A stretch of DNA of 12,557 nt from an uncultured Acetatifactor sp. GTDB lineage: Bacteria > Bacillota > Clostridia > Lachnospirales > Lachnospiraceae. Shown in pieces: positions 1 through 6,529 of this stretch. Under the pieces are notes generated by a model. That model ran no database searches, was not told the origin of the DNA, and was given only the letters and a program-made list of their open reading frames with translations. The number at the start of each line of letters is the position of its first letter. Position 1 is the first letter of the stretch. The stretch lies in the NCBI GenBank assembly GCA_910577185.1, contig CAJTLR010000047.1:15901-28457 (forward strand), in the 5' to 3' direction. The translations under genes were made by a program, and so were the position numbers.

Positions 1-172
1 CCGGCCGGTCTGCCCCCGCCCCGGGGCATTCCCCTGTCAGTCCCACCCCAAACCACGTTTCCTGCCGCACATCCAGGCCGATTCGGATCAGCATATATTT
101 TTTCAGCCCCACCGGCTCCACATACGGCGCCGTCAAACCTCTTTTTTGATAAAAATATAAAATGGTGTCCAT
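1..172 (-). CDS. Partial unknown ORF, cut by the left edge
   Basis: From an ATG 15 nt after the dusB stop, a frame stays open for 57 codons to the window edge (N-terminus MDTILYFYQKRGLTAPYVEP). I do not recognise the family. The first residues are hydrophobic and aromatic, and no signal peptide is obvious. The only ribosome-binding candidate is TGAGG, overlapping the dusB stop with a long 13-nt spacer, so the start is uncertain. Same strand and tight spacing suggest a further member of the dusB operon. The frame is short and the base composition GC-rich, so chance openness cannot be excluded. Confidence 0.45.
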   Translation of the reverse strand, partial: MDTILYFYQKRGLTAPYVEPVGLKKYMLIRIGLDVRQETWFGVGLTGECPGAGADRP

Positions 173-187
173 GGGAAAATATATGCC

Positions 188-1156
188 TCAGGATCCGAAA
201 ATAGTCTCCACCCCTTCCAGCAGCTGCCGGTAACTTTCCACGGAATTGATCATCTGTCTGAACCGTGCGGAATGAGGCATTCCCGCCGTATACCATGCCA
301 GGTGCCTGCGCATCTCCCTCACCGCGGTATATTCCCCCTTCAGCCGGATCTGCAGTTCTGCATGTTCCAGGACCATTTGTTTTTTCATACGGGAATCCGG
401 CGGTTCCGGCACTGTCCCGTTCTCCAGGAAGCTGACCGTATCCCGGAATATCCAGGGATTTCCCTGGGCCGCCCTGCCGATCATGACACCGTCGCAGCCG
501 GTCTGCTGCAGCATCTCTTTTGCTGCCCGGGGACTGTCCACATCCCCGTTTCCGATGACCGGAATACGCACCGCAGCCTTTACCTGCCGGATGATATCCC
601 AGTCCGCATGTCCGCTGTAATACTGTTCCCTGGTGCGTCCGTGCACGGCAATGGCCGCCACACCGCAGTCTTCCGCAATCTTCGCAATCTCCACCCCGTT
701 GCAGTGACCCTCGTCAAAACCCTTCCTGATTTTCACCGTCACCGGCTTCTTCACCGCTTTCACCAGGGCAGAGAGGATTTCCCGGACCAGCGCAGGATTT
801 TTCATCAGGGCGGAACCTTCCCCATTGTTCACCACCTTGGGAACCGGACATCCCATATTGAAATCCAGCACGGAAAAAGGTCTCTCCTCGATCCGTTTCG
901 CCATATCCGCGATAATCTGCGGATCCGAGCCGAACAGCTGCAGCGACACCGGGCCCTCCTCCGGGTGGATCTCCAGCAGCCCTTCCGTATTTTTATTGTT
1001 GTAATATATGGCCTTTGCGCTGACCATCTCCGTACAGACCATCCCTGCTCCCGCTTTCCTGCACAGCAAACGAAATGGCAGGTCCGTCACGCCTGCCATA
1101 GGAGCCAATATCACATTATTTTCCAGAACCACATTTCCCACAGCCAGTTTTCCCAT
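188..1156 (-). CDS. dusB: tRNA-dihydrouridine synthase (DusB family)
   Basis: Flavin enzyme that reduces uridine to dihydrouridine in the D-loop of tRNA, using FMN and NADPH in the cytoplasm. The 322-residue product has the expected TIM-barrel landmarks: APMAGVTD at 18-25, the MGCPVPK active-site loop at 101-107 with the proton-donating Cys103, VHGRT at 171-175, GNGD at 202-205 and the phosphate-binding GRAAQGNPW at 227-235. Length is normal for DusB. The frame extends upstream to a possible start at 1225 inside coaX, but the ATG at 1156 is chosen because it follows AAGGAAGGG at good spacing and gives the usual short DusB N-terminus. It begins 31 nt after the coaX stop and is probably co-transcribed with it. 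Confidence 0.95.
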   Translation of the reverse strand: MGKLAVGNVVLENNVILAPMAGVTDLPFRLLCRKAGAGMVCTEMVSAKAIYYNNKNTEGLLEIHPEEGPVSLQLFGSDPQIIADMAKRIEERPFSVLDFNMGCPVPKVVNNGEGSALMKNPALVREILSALVKAVKKPVTVKIRKGFDEGHCNGVEIAKIAEDCGVAAIAVHGRTREQYYSGHADWDIIRQVKAAVRIPVIGNGDVDSPRAAKEMLQQTGCDGVMIGRAAQGNPWIFRDTVSFLENGTVPEPPDSRMKKQMVLEHAELQIRLKGEYTAVREMRRHLAWYTAGMPHSARFRQMINSVESYRQLLEGVETIFGS

Positions 1157-1187
1157 GAGATTTTCCCTTCCTTTTACCTGCTCCAGA

Positions 1188-1958
1188 CTATCTTCTGTTT
1201 TTTTCATAAACAATGCGCAGACCATCCAGCGTCAGATAGCTGTCATAAATATTGATGGCATCCGTTTCATCCGCAATCAGCCTTCCCAGCCCGCCTGTTG
1301 CCACCACTTTCAGGTTCCGGATGCCGCTTTCCTCCTTCACCTTCCGGATAATATATTCCGTCTGGCCGATCTGTCCGTACACCAGTCCTGCCTGCATACT
1401 GCTTATGGTTTCCTGGGCAAGGATGGACTTAGGCTTGCGGATTTCGATTTCCGGGAGTTTCGCCGCCTGGGTCCATAAAGCCTCCGAACTGATGCGGATG
1501 CCCGGAGCCGTGATTCCCGCCGCAAATTCCCCCTTCTCCGTGATCAGGTCATATGTGGTTGCCGTACCGAAATCCAGCACCAGCACCGGGCCTCCGTATT
1601 TCTCGTATGCCGCCACGGCGTCCACGATGCGGTCCGCGCCGATGGCCCTGGGGTCTTCCGTGATAATACGGATTCCTGTCTTCATGCCCGGCCCCACATT
1701 CATGGGCCTTGTCTTCGTATAACGCACCAGCGCCCCCATAAGGGAATGCATCACATCCGGCACCACACTGGCCACAATGGATCCCTCCAGCGTATCGGCC
1801 CGGATTCCTTTATGCAGCAGCATCTGGGTGATCAATACCCCGTATTCGTCGGAGCTCCGGGGCATTTTGGTGGTAATGCGGAAAGTGGCCTTCCTGGTCC
1901 TGCCATCATATACCCCCATGGTCATGTTCGTATTTCCCACGTCGATTACCGCAATCAT
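1188..1958 (-). CDS. coaX: Type III pantothenate kinase
   Basis: Phosphorylates pantothenate, the first step of coenzyme A synthesis; type III kinases belong to the ASKHA fold and are not feedback-inhibited by CoA. The 256-residue product shows DVGNTNMTMG at 6-15 (phosphate-1 loop), GADR at 107-110 followed by Asp113, DFGTATTYD at 129-137 (phosphate-2) and a GG pair at 222-223, all typical of CoaX. The frame is open upstream to 2048, but the ATG at 1958 follows AAGGGAGAAGGAGAGT and gives the canonical start MIAVIDVGNT. A 209-nt stretch separates it from the DUF6145-like gene; it contains a small CCGGC-AAA-GCCGG hairpin at 2134-2146 but no clear terminator, so read-through from upstream is likely. 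Confidence 0.96.
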   Translation of the reverse strand: MIAVIDVGNTNMTMGVYDGRTRKATFRITTKMPRSSDEYGVLITQMLLHKGIRADTLEGSIVASVVPDVMHSLMGALVRYTKTRPMNVGPGMKTGIRIITEDPRAIGADRIVDAVAAYEKYGGPVLVLDFGTATTYDLITEKGEFAAGITAPGIRISSEALWTQAAKLPEIEIRKPKSILAQETISSMQAGLVYGQIGQTEYIIRKVKEESGIRNLKVVATGGLGRLIADETDAINIYDSYLTLDGLRIVYEKNRR

Positions 1959-2167
1959 ACTCTCCTTCTCCCTTCTGCCGGCTCTTTTTTGCTCTTCCCG
2001 TTTCGCCTGCCCCCGGTCTGTCTGCCTCCGCTTCCTGCATTTCTCCACAAAAACCCGGATTCTGCCACGGACGGGTGCAGTCCCGGCACGGCAGATTCTC
2101 CGCTTACCCTCTCCCGCCCGGAAACCGCACTCCCGGCAAAGCCGGCATGATGTGCCTCCCTGCGGGG

Positions 2168-2515
2168 CTACTCTTCCAGATATGCCGAGACATCTTCCTT
2201 CAGGATAAACACTCTGTAGTACATACTCAGGGATTCAAACAATTCCTGCCGCCTTCTGCGCACTTCGCCCACCATCAGTCCGCTGCTCACTTCATCATAA
2301 TAAATATCGTCATCGGAAGCATTCGTCTCCAGCACCACATTCCCATCTGCCTCAAATGCTATGGTAAAGATTCCGCCCACTTCTTCCGTAAACAAAACAC
2401 ACAAAATATGCAGCTCATCCTTTATGGAATCCGGAATTCCGCTAAATTTTTCATTAAAATAGTATTTTTGCTCATAGGCATTTGCCCCGCAAAGCACTGT
2501 ATTGTCACACTCCAT
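2168..2515 (-). CDS. DUF6145-like small hypothetical protein
   Basis: An acidic protein of 115 residues starting MECDNTVLCGANAYEQKYYF. I recognise it as resembling the DUF6145 family, a Lachnospiraceae-type protein with no known function that tends to sit beside birA and coaX. It has no signal peptide or transmembrane segment, so it is probably cytoplasmic. The centre is a beta-rich stretch (GGIFTIAFEADGNVVLETN) and the C-terminus is helical with a basic RRRR run. The frame also opens at a TTG at 2542, but the ATG at 2515 better matches the family start. It lies 44 nt after birA and is presumably in the same operon. Function is unknown; the context suggests a link to central cofactor metabolism, but that is guilt by association. 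Confidence 0.85.
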   Translation of the reverse strand: MECDNTVLCGANAYEQKYYFNEKFSGIPDSIKDELHILCVLFTEEVGGIFTIAFEADGNVVLETNASDDDIYYDEVSSGLMVGEVRRRRQELFESLSMYYRVFILKEDVSAYLEE

Positions 2516-2559
2516 TCCGTCCCGCCGCCCTTCTGCTTCCAATCCGCATATACACCGGT

Positions 2560-3552
2560 CTACACATACCCGTAAATTCCCCGCACGGACACTTCACCCG
2601 CATAAACTGCCGTCAAAGTACCGTCTTCCCTTTCCACCAGCAGTTCCCCGTTTTCGTTGATTCCCCTGGAAATCCCCCGGAACTCTCCCTTGGGATCCAG
2701 GACTCTGACTTCCCTGTCCCGATTCACCAGAAGTTCATTGTATCTTTGCAAAAGAGGGGAAATACTGCCCTCCCGCTGAAACACATCATAATAGTGCTCA
2801 AAAGACTTCATCACATTGACGATCAGCCCGGCCCTGGAGACTTTCCGGCCGCATTCCTGCCACAGACTGGTGGCCATGGACGCGATCTCCGGGACAAACT
2901 CCTGCTGTCCCACATTGACGCCCACTCCCATGACAATATAATGGATAAACTCCCGCTCCACACTCATCTCTGCCAGCATTCCACAGACTTTTTTCCCGTG
3001 AATCACGATATCGTTGGGCCACTTGATAAAACTTTCCGCCCCGCAGGTTTCACGGATCCCTTCCGCCACGGCAAGTCCCATAAGCAGAGTGACCATGGAT
3101 GCCCTTTCCACGGAATACTCTGGTTTTAATATCAATGTAAAATATATATTTGTCCCGGCCGGACTACTCCAGCTTCTGCCCTTGCGTCCCCTGCCTGCGG
3201 TCTGCATATCCGCCACAATCAGGGTTCCTTCCCGTGCCCCCTTTTCCGCGTCCAGTTTCGCCTGCAGATTGGTGGAAGGCAGTTCATCGTAGAAAAAAAG
3301 CGGATGACCGGCCCACTTTGTGTTCATGCGACTCTCCAGTTCGTGCTGTCCGTACAGTTCTTTATCCTCCACCAGGAGATATCCCTTATTCTGTACCGCT
3401 TCCATACAATAACCTTCTTTTTTCAGCTGCCCAATGGCTTTCCAGACCGCAGTCCTGGACACTCCGAAGCGCTCACACAGTTCCTGGCCCGAAACATAGT
3501 CTCCCCGCTCCCGCAGAAGGGCCAGAATTTTTGATTTCATACTTTTTTCCAT
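2560..3552 (-). CDS. birA: Bifunctional biotin--[acetyl-CoA carboxylase] ligase / biotin repressor
   Basis: Activates biotin to biotinyl-AMP and attaches it to carboxylase carrier lysines; with its DNA-binding domain it can also repress biotin genes. The product has 330 residues. A winged helix-turn-helix occupies about 5-60 (SGQELCERFGVSRTAVWKAI). The ligase core follows with the biotin/ATP loop GRGRKGRSW at 120-128, KWPNDI at 177-182, KVCG at 188-191 and GVGVNV at 209-214, then the C-terminal SH3-like domain. The first ATG lies 1 nt after the carbamoyltransferase stop; an alternative ATG at 3540 would remove four residues. Neither has a strong Shine-Dalgarno, which fits translational coupling to the upstream gene. 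Confidence 0.95.
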   Translation of the reverse strand: MEKSMKSKILALLRERGDYVSGQELCERFGVSRTAVWKAIGQLKKEGYCMEAVQNKGYLLVEDKELYGQHELESRMNTKWAGHPLFFYDELPSTNLQAKLDAEKGAREGTLIVADMQTAGRGRKGRSWSSPAGTNIYFTLILKPEYSVERASMVTLLMGLAVAEGIRETCGAESFIKWPNDIVIHGKKVCGMLAEMSVEREFIHYIVMGVGVNVGQQEFVPEIASMATSLWQECGRKVSRAGLIVNVMKSFEHYYDVFQREGSISPLLQRYNELLVNRDREVRVLDPKGEFRGISRGINENGELLVEREDGTLTAVYAGEVSVRGIYGYV

Positions 3553-3553
3553 A

Positions 3554-4540
3554 TCAGCCCAGTGTAGCCGCCATCACGGCCTTGATCGTATGCATACGGT
3601 TTTCGGCTTCCTCGAACACCAGCGAACGGTCTGATTCGAACACTTCGTCCGTGACTTCCATCTCGCTGATTCCGAAACGTTTCCCCATCTCTGCCCCGAT
3701 TTTGGTGTCCAGATCGTGAAACGCCGGCAGACAATGCATGAAAACAGCCTTATCACCCGCATTTTCCATCACCGCCTTGTTGACCCGGTAAGGAGAAAGG
3801 TCCCTGATCCGCTCTTCCCACACGGCCTCCGGTTCGCCCATGGATACCCAAACGTCCGTGTAAACCACATCCGCGCCCTTTGTTCCCAGCGCCGTATCCT
3901 CCGTCAGCGTGATGGTGCCCCCGGTCCGGGCCGCGATTTCCCTGCACTGATTTACCAGTTCTTCCTGGGGGAAATATTTCTTCAGGGTGCAGGCCGTAAA
4001 ATGCATTCCCATTTTGGCGCATGTCACCATCAGGGAATTCCCCATATTATAGCGGGCATCTCCCATATATGTGAGCCTGATATCCTTCAAATAGCCGAAA
4101 TGCTCCCTTATGGTCAGCAGATCTGCCAGCATCTGGGTGGGATGGAACTCATTTGTGAGCCCGTTCCAAACCGGCACCCCCGCGTATTTTGCAAGCTCCT
4201 CCACAATATCCTGCCCGTATCCCCGATATTCAATTCCCTCAAACATGCCTGCCAGAACCCTGGCCGTATCCGCGATGCTCTCCTTTTTTCCGATCTGGGA
4301 GCCCGACGGGTCCAGATAAGTGGTCCCCATACCCAGGTCATGTGCGGCCACCTCAAATGCGCACCGGGTACGGGTACTGGTTTTTTCAAAAATCAATGCC
4401 ACATTTTTTCCCCGAAAGGTGTCCACCGGAATCCCTTTCTTCTTTTTATCCTTCAGTTCTGTGGCCAGATCAACCAGATATTCAATCTCCTCCGGTGTAA
4501 AATCCAGCAGTTTTAAAAAATCCCGCCCTTTTAGATTCAT
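3554..4540 (-). CDS. argF: Ornithine carbamoyltransferase
   Basis: Transfers the carbamoyl group from carbamoyl phosphate to ornithine, giving citrulline in arginine synthesis, or runs in reverse in the deiminase pathway. The 328-residue product shows the carbamoyl-phosphate loop STRTR at 55-59, HPTQ at 133-136, the ornithine-binding loop DVWVSMGE at 229-236 and HCLPAFHD at 269-276 with the reactive Cys270. The frame continues upstream to a GTG at 4627, but the ATG at 4540 gives the family N-terminus MNLKGRDFLKLLDF and follows GGCAGGATATGGA. No arginine deiminase or carbamate kinase gene is adjacent, which favours an anabolic role (argF), although arcB cannot be excluded. Its leader contains an IS200-like remnant and no recognisable ARG box or T-box. 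Confidence 0.93.
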   Translation of the reverse strand: MNLKGRDFLKLLDFTPEEIEYLVDLATELKDKKKKGIPVDTFRGKNVALIFEKTSTRTRCAFEVAAHDLGMGTTYLDPSGSQIGKKESIADTARVLAGMFEGIEYRGYGQDIVEELAKYAGVPVWNGLTNEFHPTQMLADLLTIREHFGYLKDIRLTYMGDARYNMGNSLMVTCAKMGMHFTACTLKKYFPQEELVNQCREIAARTGGTITLTEDTALGTKGADVVYTDVWVSMGEPEAVWEERIRDLSPYRVNKAVMENAGDKAVFMHCLPAFHDLDTKIGAEMGKRFGISEMEVTDEVFESDRSLVFEEAENRMHTIKAVMAATLG

Positions 4541-4562
4541 TCCATATCCTGCCTTTCCTTTT

Positions 4563-4658
4563 TTATCCTTCCCCGCCGCATCGTATTTCAAAATACTTCG
4601 CAAACTCATATTGATACTTGCATTCACGCTTCATATGCGCTAAACTGTTATGATCCAT
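4563..4658 (-). pseudogene. IS200-type TnpA N-terminal remnant, now a leader ORF of argF
   Basis: A 31-codon ORF begins MDHNSLAH, followed by a CKY motif at residues 13-15. That is the conserved start of IS200/IS605-family TnpA (Y1 HUH) transposases, normally MD-NSLAH----CKYHIVFAPKYRR. After CKY the frame decays: YEFAKYFEIR stands where HIVFAPKYRR is expected, consistent with small indels. It then stops 22 nt before the argF ATG. The HUH and tyrosine motifs are absent, so it cannot be an active transposase. It is preceded by AGGAGG at an 8-nt spacing, the best ribosome binding site in this cluster, so it is probably still translated if transcribed. It may act as a leader peptide coupled to argF, which is an inference. 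Confidence 0.7.
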
Positions 4659-4769
4659 TTTGGATACCTCCTGTGTATGTTTTTATGGTTGGCAAACCCA
4701 TATCCCTCATACCATGGGAGGTTTTTTTCTTAAAGCTAACGCGGCCGGGGACTCACCGGCATAGCCGGT

Positions 4770-4799
4770 GGTTTATTTTTTACTGTGACACAATAAACC
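4770..4799. repeat. Inverted repeat GGTTTATT / AATAAACC
   Basis: Perfect 8-bp arms at 4770-4777 and 4792-4799 enclose 14 nt. The left arm shares its first base with the 4754-4770 hairpin and the right arm overlaps the 4798-4832 hairpin by two bases, so three stems abut or compete. This may be part of the element end or a small regulatory structure. Confidence 0.6.
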
Positions 4800-4832
4800 G
4801 GTGCCTGGACTATATTTTCATCCAGGCGCCGG
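4798..4832 (-). terminator. Probable terminator of the nfeD-slp unit
   Basis: A 12-bp stem with one mismatch, formed by CCGGTGCCTGGA (4798-4809) and TCCAGGCGCCGG (4821-4832), closes an 11-nt loop. On the minus strand it is followed by TTTATTG, a weak U-rich tail. It lies 45 nt after the slp stop. Because the tail is poor, it might instead be a regulatory hairpin for argF. Confidence 0.5.
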
Positions 4833-4839
4833 CCGTCAA
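4809..4839 (-). promoter_or_regulatory. Candidate argF promoter overlapping the hairpin
   Basis: On the minus strand, TTGACG (complement of 4834-4839) and TATAGT (complement of 4809-4814) are each one base from the sigma-A consensus but are separated by 19 nt, which is long. It is the best promoter-like pair I see upstream of argF. If used, the whole IS200-like leader would be transcribed. Confidence 0.25.
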
Positions 4840-4877
4840 TTATTTCACTGTTATCTTTTATCCGCAGGGACGTCGTT

Positions 4878-5795
4878 TTATTTCTTTGCGCTTTCTTTCC
4901 AGGTAGCCGCAAGACTTGCAATCCCCTGCAGTTCCGCAGGAAGAAGAATCGTGGTTGCCTGACCGTCCGCAACCTTCTCAAAGGCTTCCAGACTCTTGAT
5001 CTTCAGAACGGCTTCATCCGCACCCGCATCCTTCAGCATCTTAATACCATCCGCATTTGCCTGCTGCACCTTCAGGATGGCCTCTGCCTCACCTTCCGCC
5101 TCCCGGATCATCTTTTCTTTCTGTGCCTCCGCACGCAGGATGGCTGACTGTTTATCGGCCTCCGCACGCAGAATAGCCGACTCTTTCGCACCTTCTGCCT
5201 CCAGGATCTTTGCCTTCTTCTCGCCTTCCGCCCTGGTTACCGCCTCACGTCTTTCACGCTCGGCCTTCATCTGCTTCTCCATGGCATTCTGAATTTCAGC
5301 GGGAGGAATGATATTCTTCAGTTCCACTCTGTTGACCTTGATACCCCAGGGGTCAGTGGCGATATCCAGCGCGGCACGCATCTTTGTGTTGATGGTCTCG
5401 CGGCTGGTCAGTGTCTGATCCAGTTCCAGATCACCGATGATATTACGCAGTGTGGTGGCAGTCAGATTTTCAATTGCCATCATGGGATTTTCCACACCGT
5501 AGGTAAACAGCTTGGGATCCGTGATCTGGTAAAATACCACCGTGTCAATCCGCATGGTAACATTATCCTTTGTGATAACGGGCTGGGGCGGGAAATCAGC
5601 CACCTGCTCTTTTAAGTTTACCTTTCTGGCAATTTTGTCCACAAAGGGTACCTTGATGTGAAAACCCACAGACCAGGTTCCCTGGTACGCACCCAGACGT
5701 TCAATGACATAGGCCTGTGCCTGGGGAACAATCTTCAGGCAGGATGCCAGAATCAACAATACCAAAACAATCAGTCCGACTAATACCCAAAACAT
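4878..5795 (-). CDS. SPFH/stomatin-like membrane protein (slipin/paraslipin, QmcA-like)
   Basis: A membrane scaffold protein of the SPFH (band 7) family that forms oligomers in membrane microdomains, usually paired with NfeD. The 305-residue product has one N-terminal hydrophobic helix (about 3-21) and the SPFH domain to about residue 165 (IVPQAQAYVIERLGAYQGTW, then QPVITKDNVTMRIDTVVFYQ). An Ala/Glu-rich coiled coil of near-tandem repeats (ILRAEADKQSA, ILRAEAQKEKM) runs from about 170 to 245, followed by a C-terminal segment with ATTILLPAELQG. The ATG at 5795 follows AAAGAGGTAAGGT. The nfeD-short gene ends 90 nt upstream on the same strand, the classic arrangement. The client proteins are not known from sequence. 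Confidence 0.92.
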   Translation of the reverse strand: MFWVLVGLIVLVLLILASCLKIVPQAQAYVIERLGAYQGTWSVGFHIKVPFVDKIARKVNLKEQVADFPPQPVITKDNVTMRIDTVVFYQITDPKLFTYGVENPMMAIENLTATTLRNIIGDLELDQTLTSRETINTKMRAALDIATDPWGIKVNRVELKNIIPPAEIQNAMEKQMKAERERREAVTRAEGEKKAKILEAEGAKESAILRAEADKQSAILRAEAQKEKMIREAEGEAEAILKVQQANADGIKMLKDAGADEAVLKIKSLEAFEKVADGQATTILLPAELQGIASLAATWKESAKK

Positions 5796-5810
5796 ACCTT
5801 ACCTCTTTCT

Positions 5811-5830
5811 GTGCTGTAGTATGACAGCAC
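5811..5830 (-). other. Hairpin in the nfeD-slp spacer
   Basis: Perfect 7-bp inverted repeat GTGCTGT-AGTATG-ACAGCAC, 15 nt upstream of the slp start and just 5' of its ribosome binding site. There is no T-tract on the minus side, so it is not a terminator; it may be an mRNA processing or stability element. Confidence 0.45.
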
Positions 5831-5885
5831 GCATTTATATTTTATCCCTTAAAATCCCGTCTCCCGGAATTTTTGTAACCGAGGC

Positions 5886-6389
5886 TTAAAAATCTGCGGG
5901 ATGTCCTGCCTCCTTTGCGGCATCTTTTCCTGCCTCCCCGACATCCTGTACACCCGGCTGCGGCCCTACGATCAGTTTTACGCCGTTCACCGCCTTCACC
6001 ACTACAACCATTCCTTCCGGAAGCTTCACTTTGTCATCATAGCTTCTGGCCGTCCATTCCTGGCCGTTTACCGTCACCTGGCCCGCCGCCCTGATATTGT
6101 CGATCTCGCTGATGACTATGGCCTGCCGTCCCACTATGCTTTCCACATTTGTCTTGATTCTGTCCCGGTTAAAATACCTTACCGCAATGGGCCTGGTAAA
6201 AAACAGCAGTACAAGCGATACCACAAAAAACAGAATAATCTGTACAAAAACCGGTGCGTAGAGCAGGGATGCAAATATGGCGACCAGCGCGCCTCCCGCA
6301 AACCATATGCTTGTAAGCCCCAGTGTCAATACCTCGACTCCGATGCAGAGAATCAGTAAAACCAGCCAGAAAATCATCATTTCTTCCAT
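5886..6389 (-). CDS. NfeD-short membrane protein (NfeD1b type)
   Basis: Partner of stomatin-like proteins. It lacks the ClpP-like protease domain of long NfeD and is thought to help organise membrane domains. The 167-residue product has two or three N-terminal hydrophobic segments (about 5-25, 29-45 and 48-65), a basic stop (TRPIAVRYFNRDR), then a soluble OB-fold domain of about 80-143 (VGRQAIVISEIDNIRAAGQV, VNGQEWTARSYDD, VKAVNGVKLIV) and a disordered acidic tail. The ATG at 6389 is chosen from a longer open frame because it follows AAAAGGAGGGATTGT, an excellent site. It lies upstream of slp and was probably transcribed with it from a promoter near 6433-6461. Confidence 0.9.
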   Translation of the reverse strand: MEEMMIFWLVLLILCIGVEVLTLGLTSIWFAGGALVAIFASLLYAPVFVQIILFFVVSLVLLFFTRPIAVRYFNRDRIKTNVESIVGRQAIVISEIDNIRAAGQVTVNGQEWTARSYDDKVKLPEGMVVVVKAVNGVKLIVGPQPGVQDVGEAGKDAAKEAGHPADF

Positions 6390-6432
6390 ACAATCCCTCC
6401 TTTTGCCTTGTGGTTTTCTCCTGCATGGTTCT

Positions 6433-6461
6433 AGTTTACTACAAAAACATCCGGCGGGCAA
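6433..6461 (-). promoter_or_regulatory. Candidate nfeD-slp promoter
   Basis: On the minus strand, TTGCCC (complement of 6456-6461) and TAAACT (complement of 6433-6438) are spaced 17 nt. Each matches four of six consensus bases. It is 44 nt upstream of the nfeD start. Confidence 0.35.
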
Positions 6462-6529
6462 CCTGTTTCTTTGCACGATAATCAGGTTTATTGTATTTTC
6501 ATATGTGCCAGTTTTTTCCGTTTCCCAAA

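Larger units (their letters stand above)
4563..4800 (-). mobile_element. Decayed IS200-like left end in the argF leader
   Basis: Read on the minus strand, the order is a compact hairpin CACCGGC-ATA-GCCGGTG (4754-4770), an A-tract and ACCTCC block (complement of 4717-4722), the AGGAGG site (complement of 4666-4671) and the TnpA start. This matches the IS200 left-end plan of subterminal hairpin, structured 5' UTR and tnpA. The ACCTCC block can pair with the GGAGGT of the ribosome binding site, the kind of sequestration known for IS200 tnpA mRNA. No right end or tyrosine-bearing C-terminus exists in the window. The left boundary near 4800 is approximate, because the cleavage site is not identifiable without relatives. 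Confidence 0.55.

Noticed and set aside
272..1255. Long plus-strand frame opposite dusB
   Set aside because: Antisense shadow; dusB has complete motifs and a good ribosome binding site.
4541..4840. T-box, biotin-type operator or ARG box upstream of argF
   Set aside because: No T-box core, no clear BirA operator palindrome and no TGAATA-type ArgR box could be found by eye on either strand.
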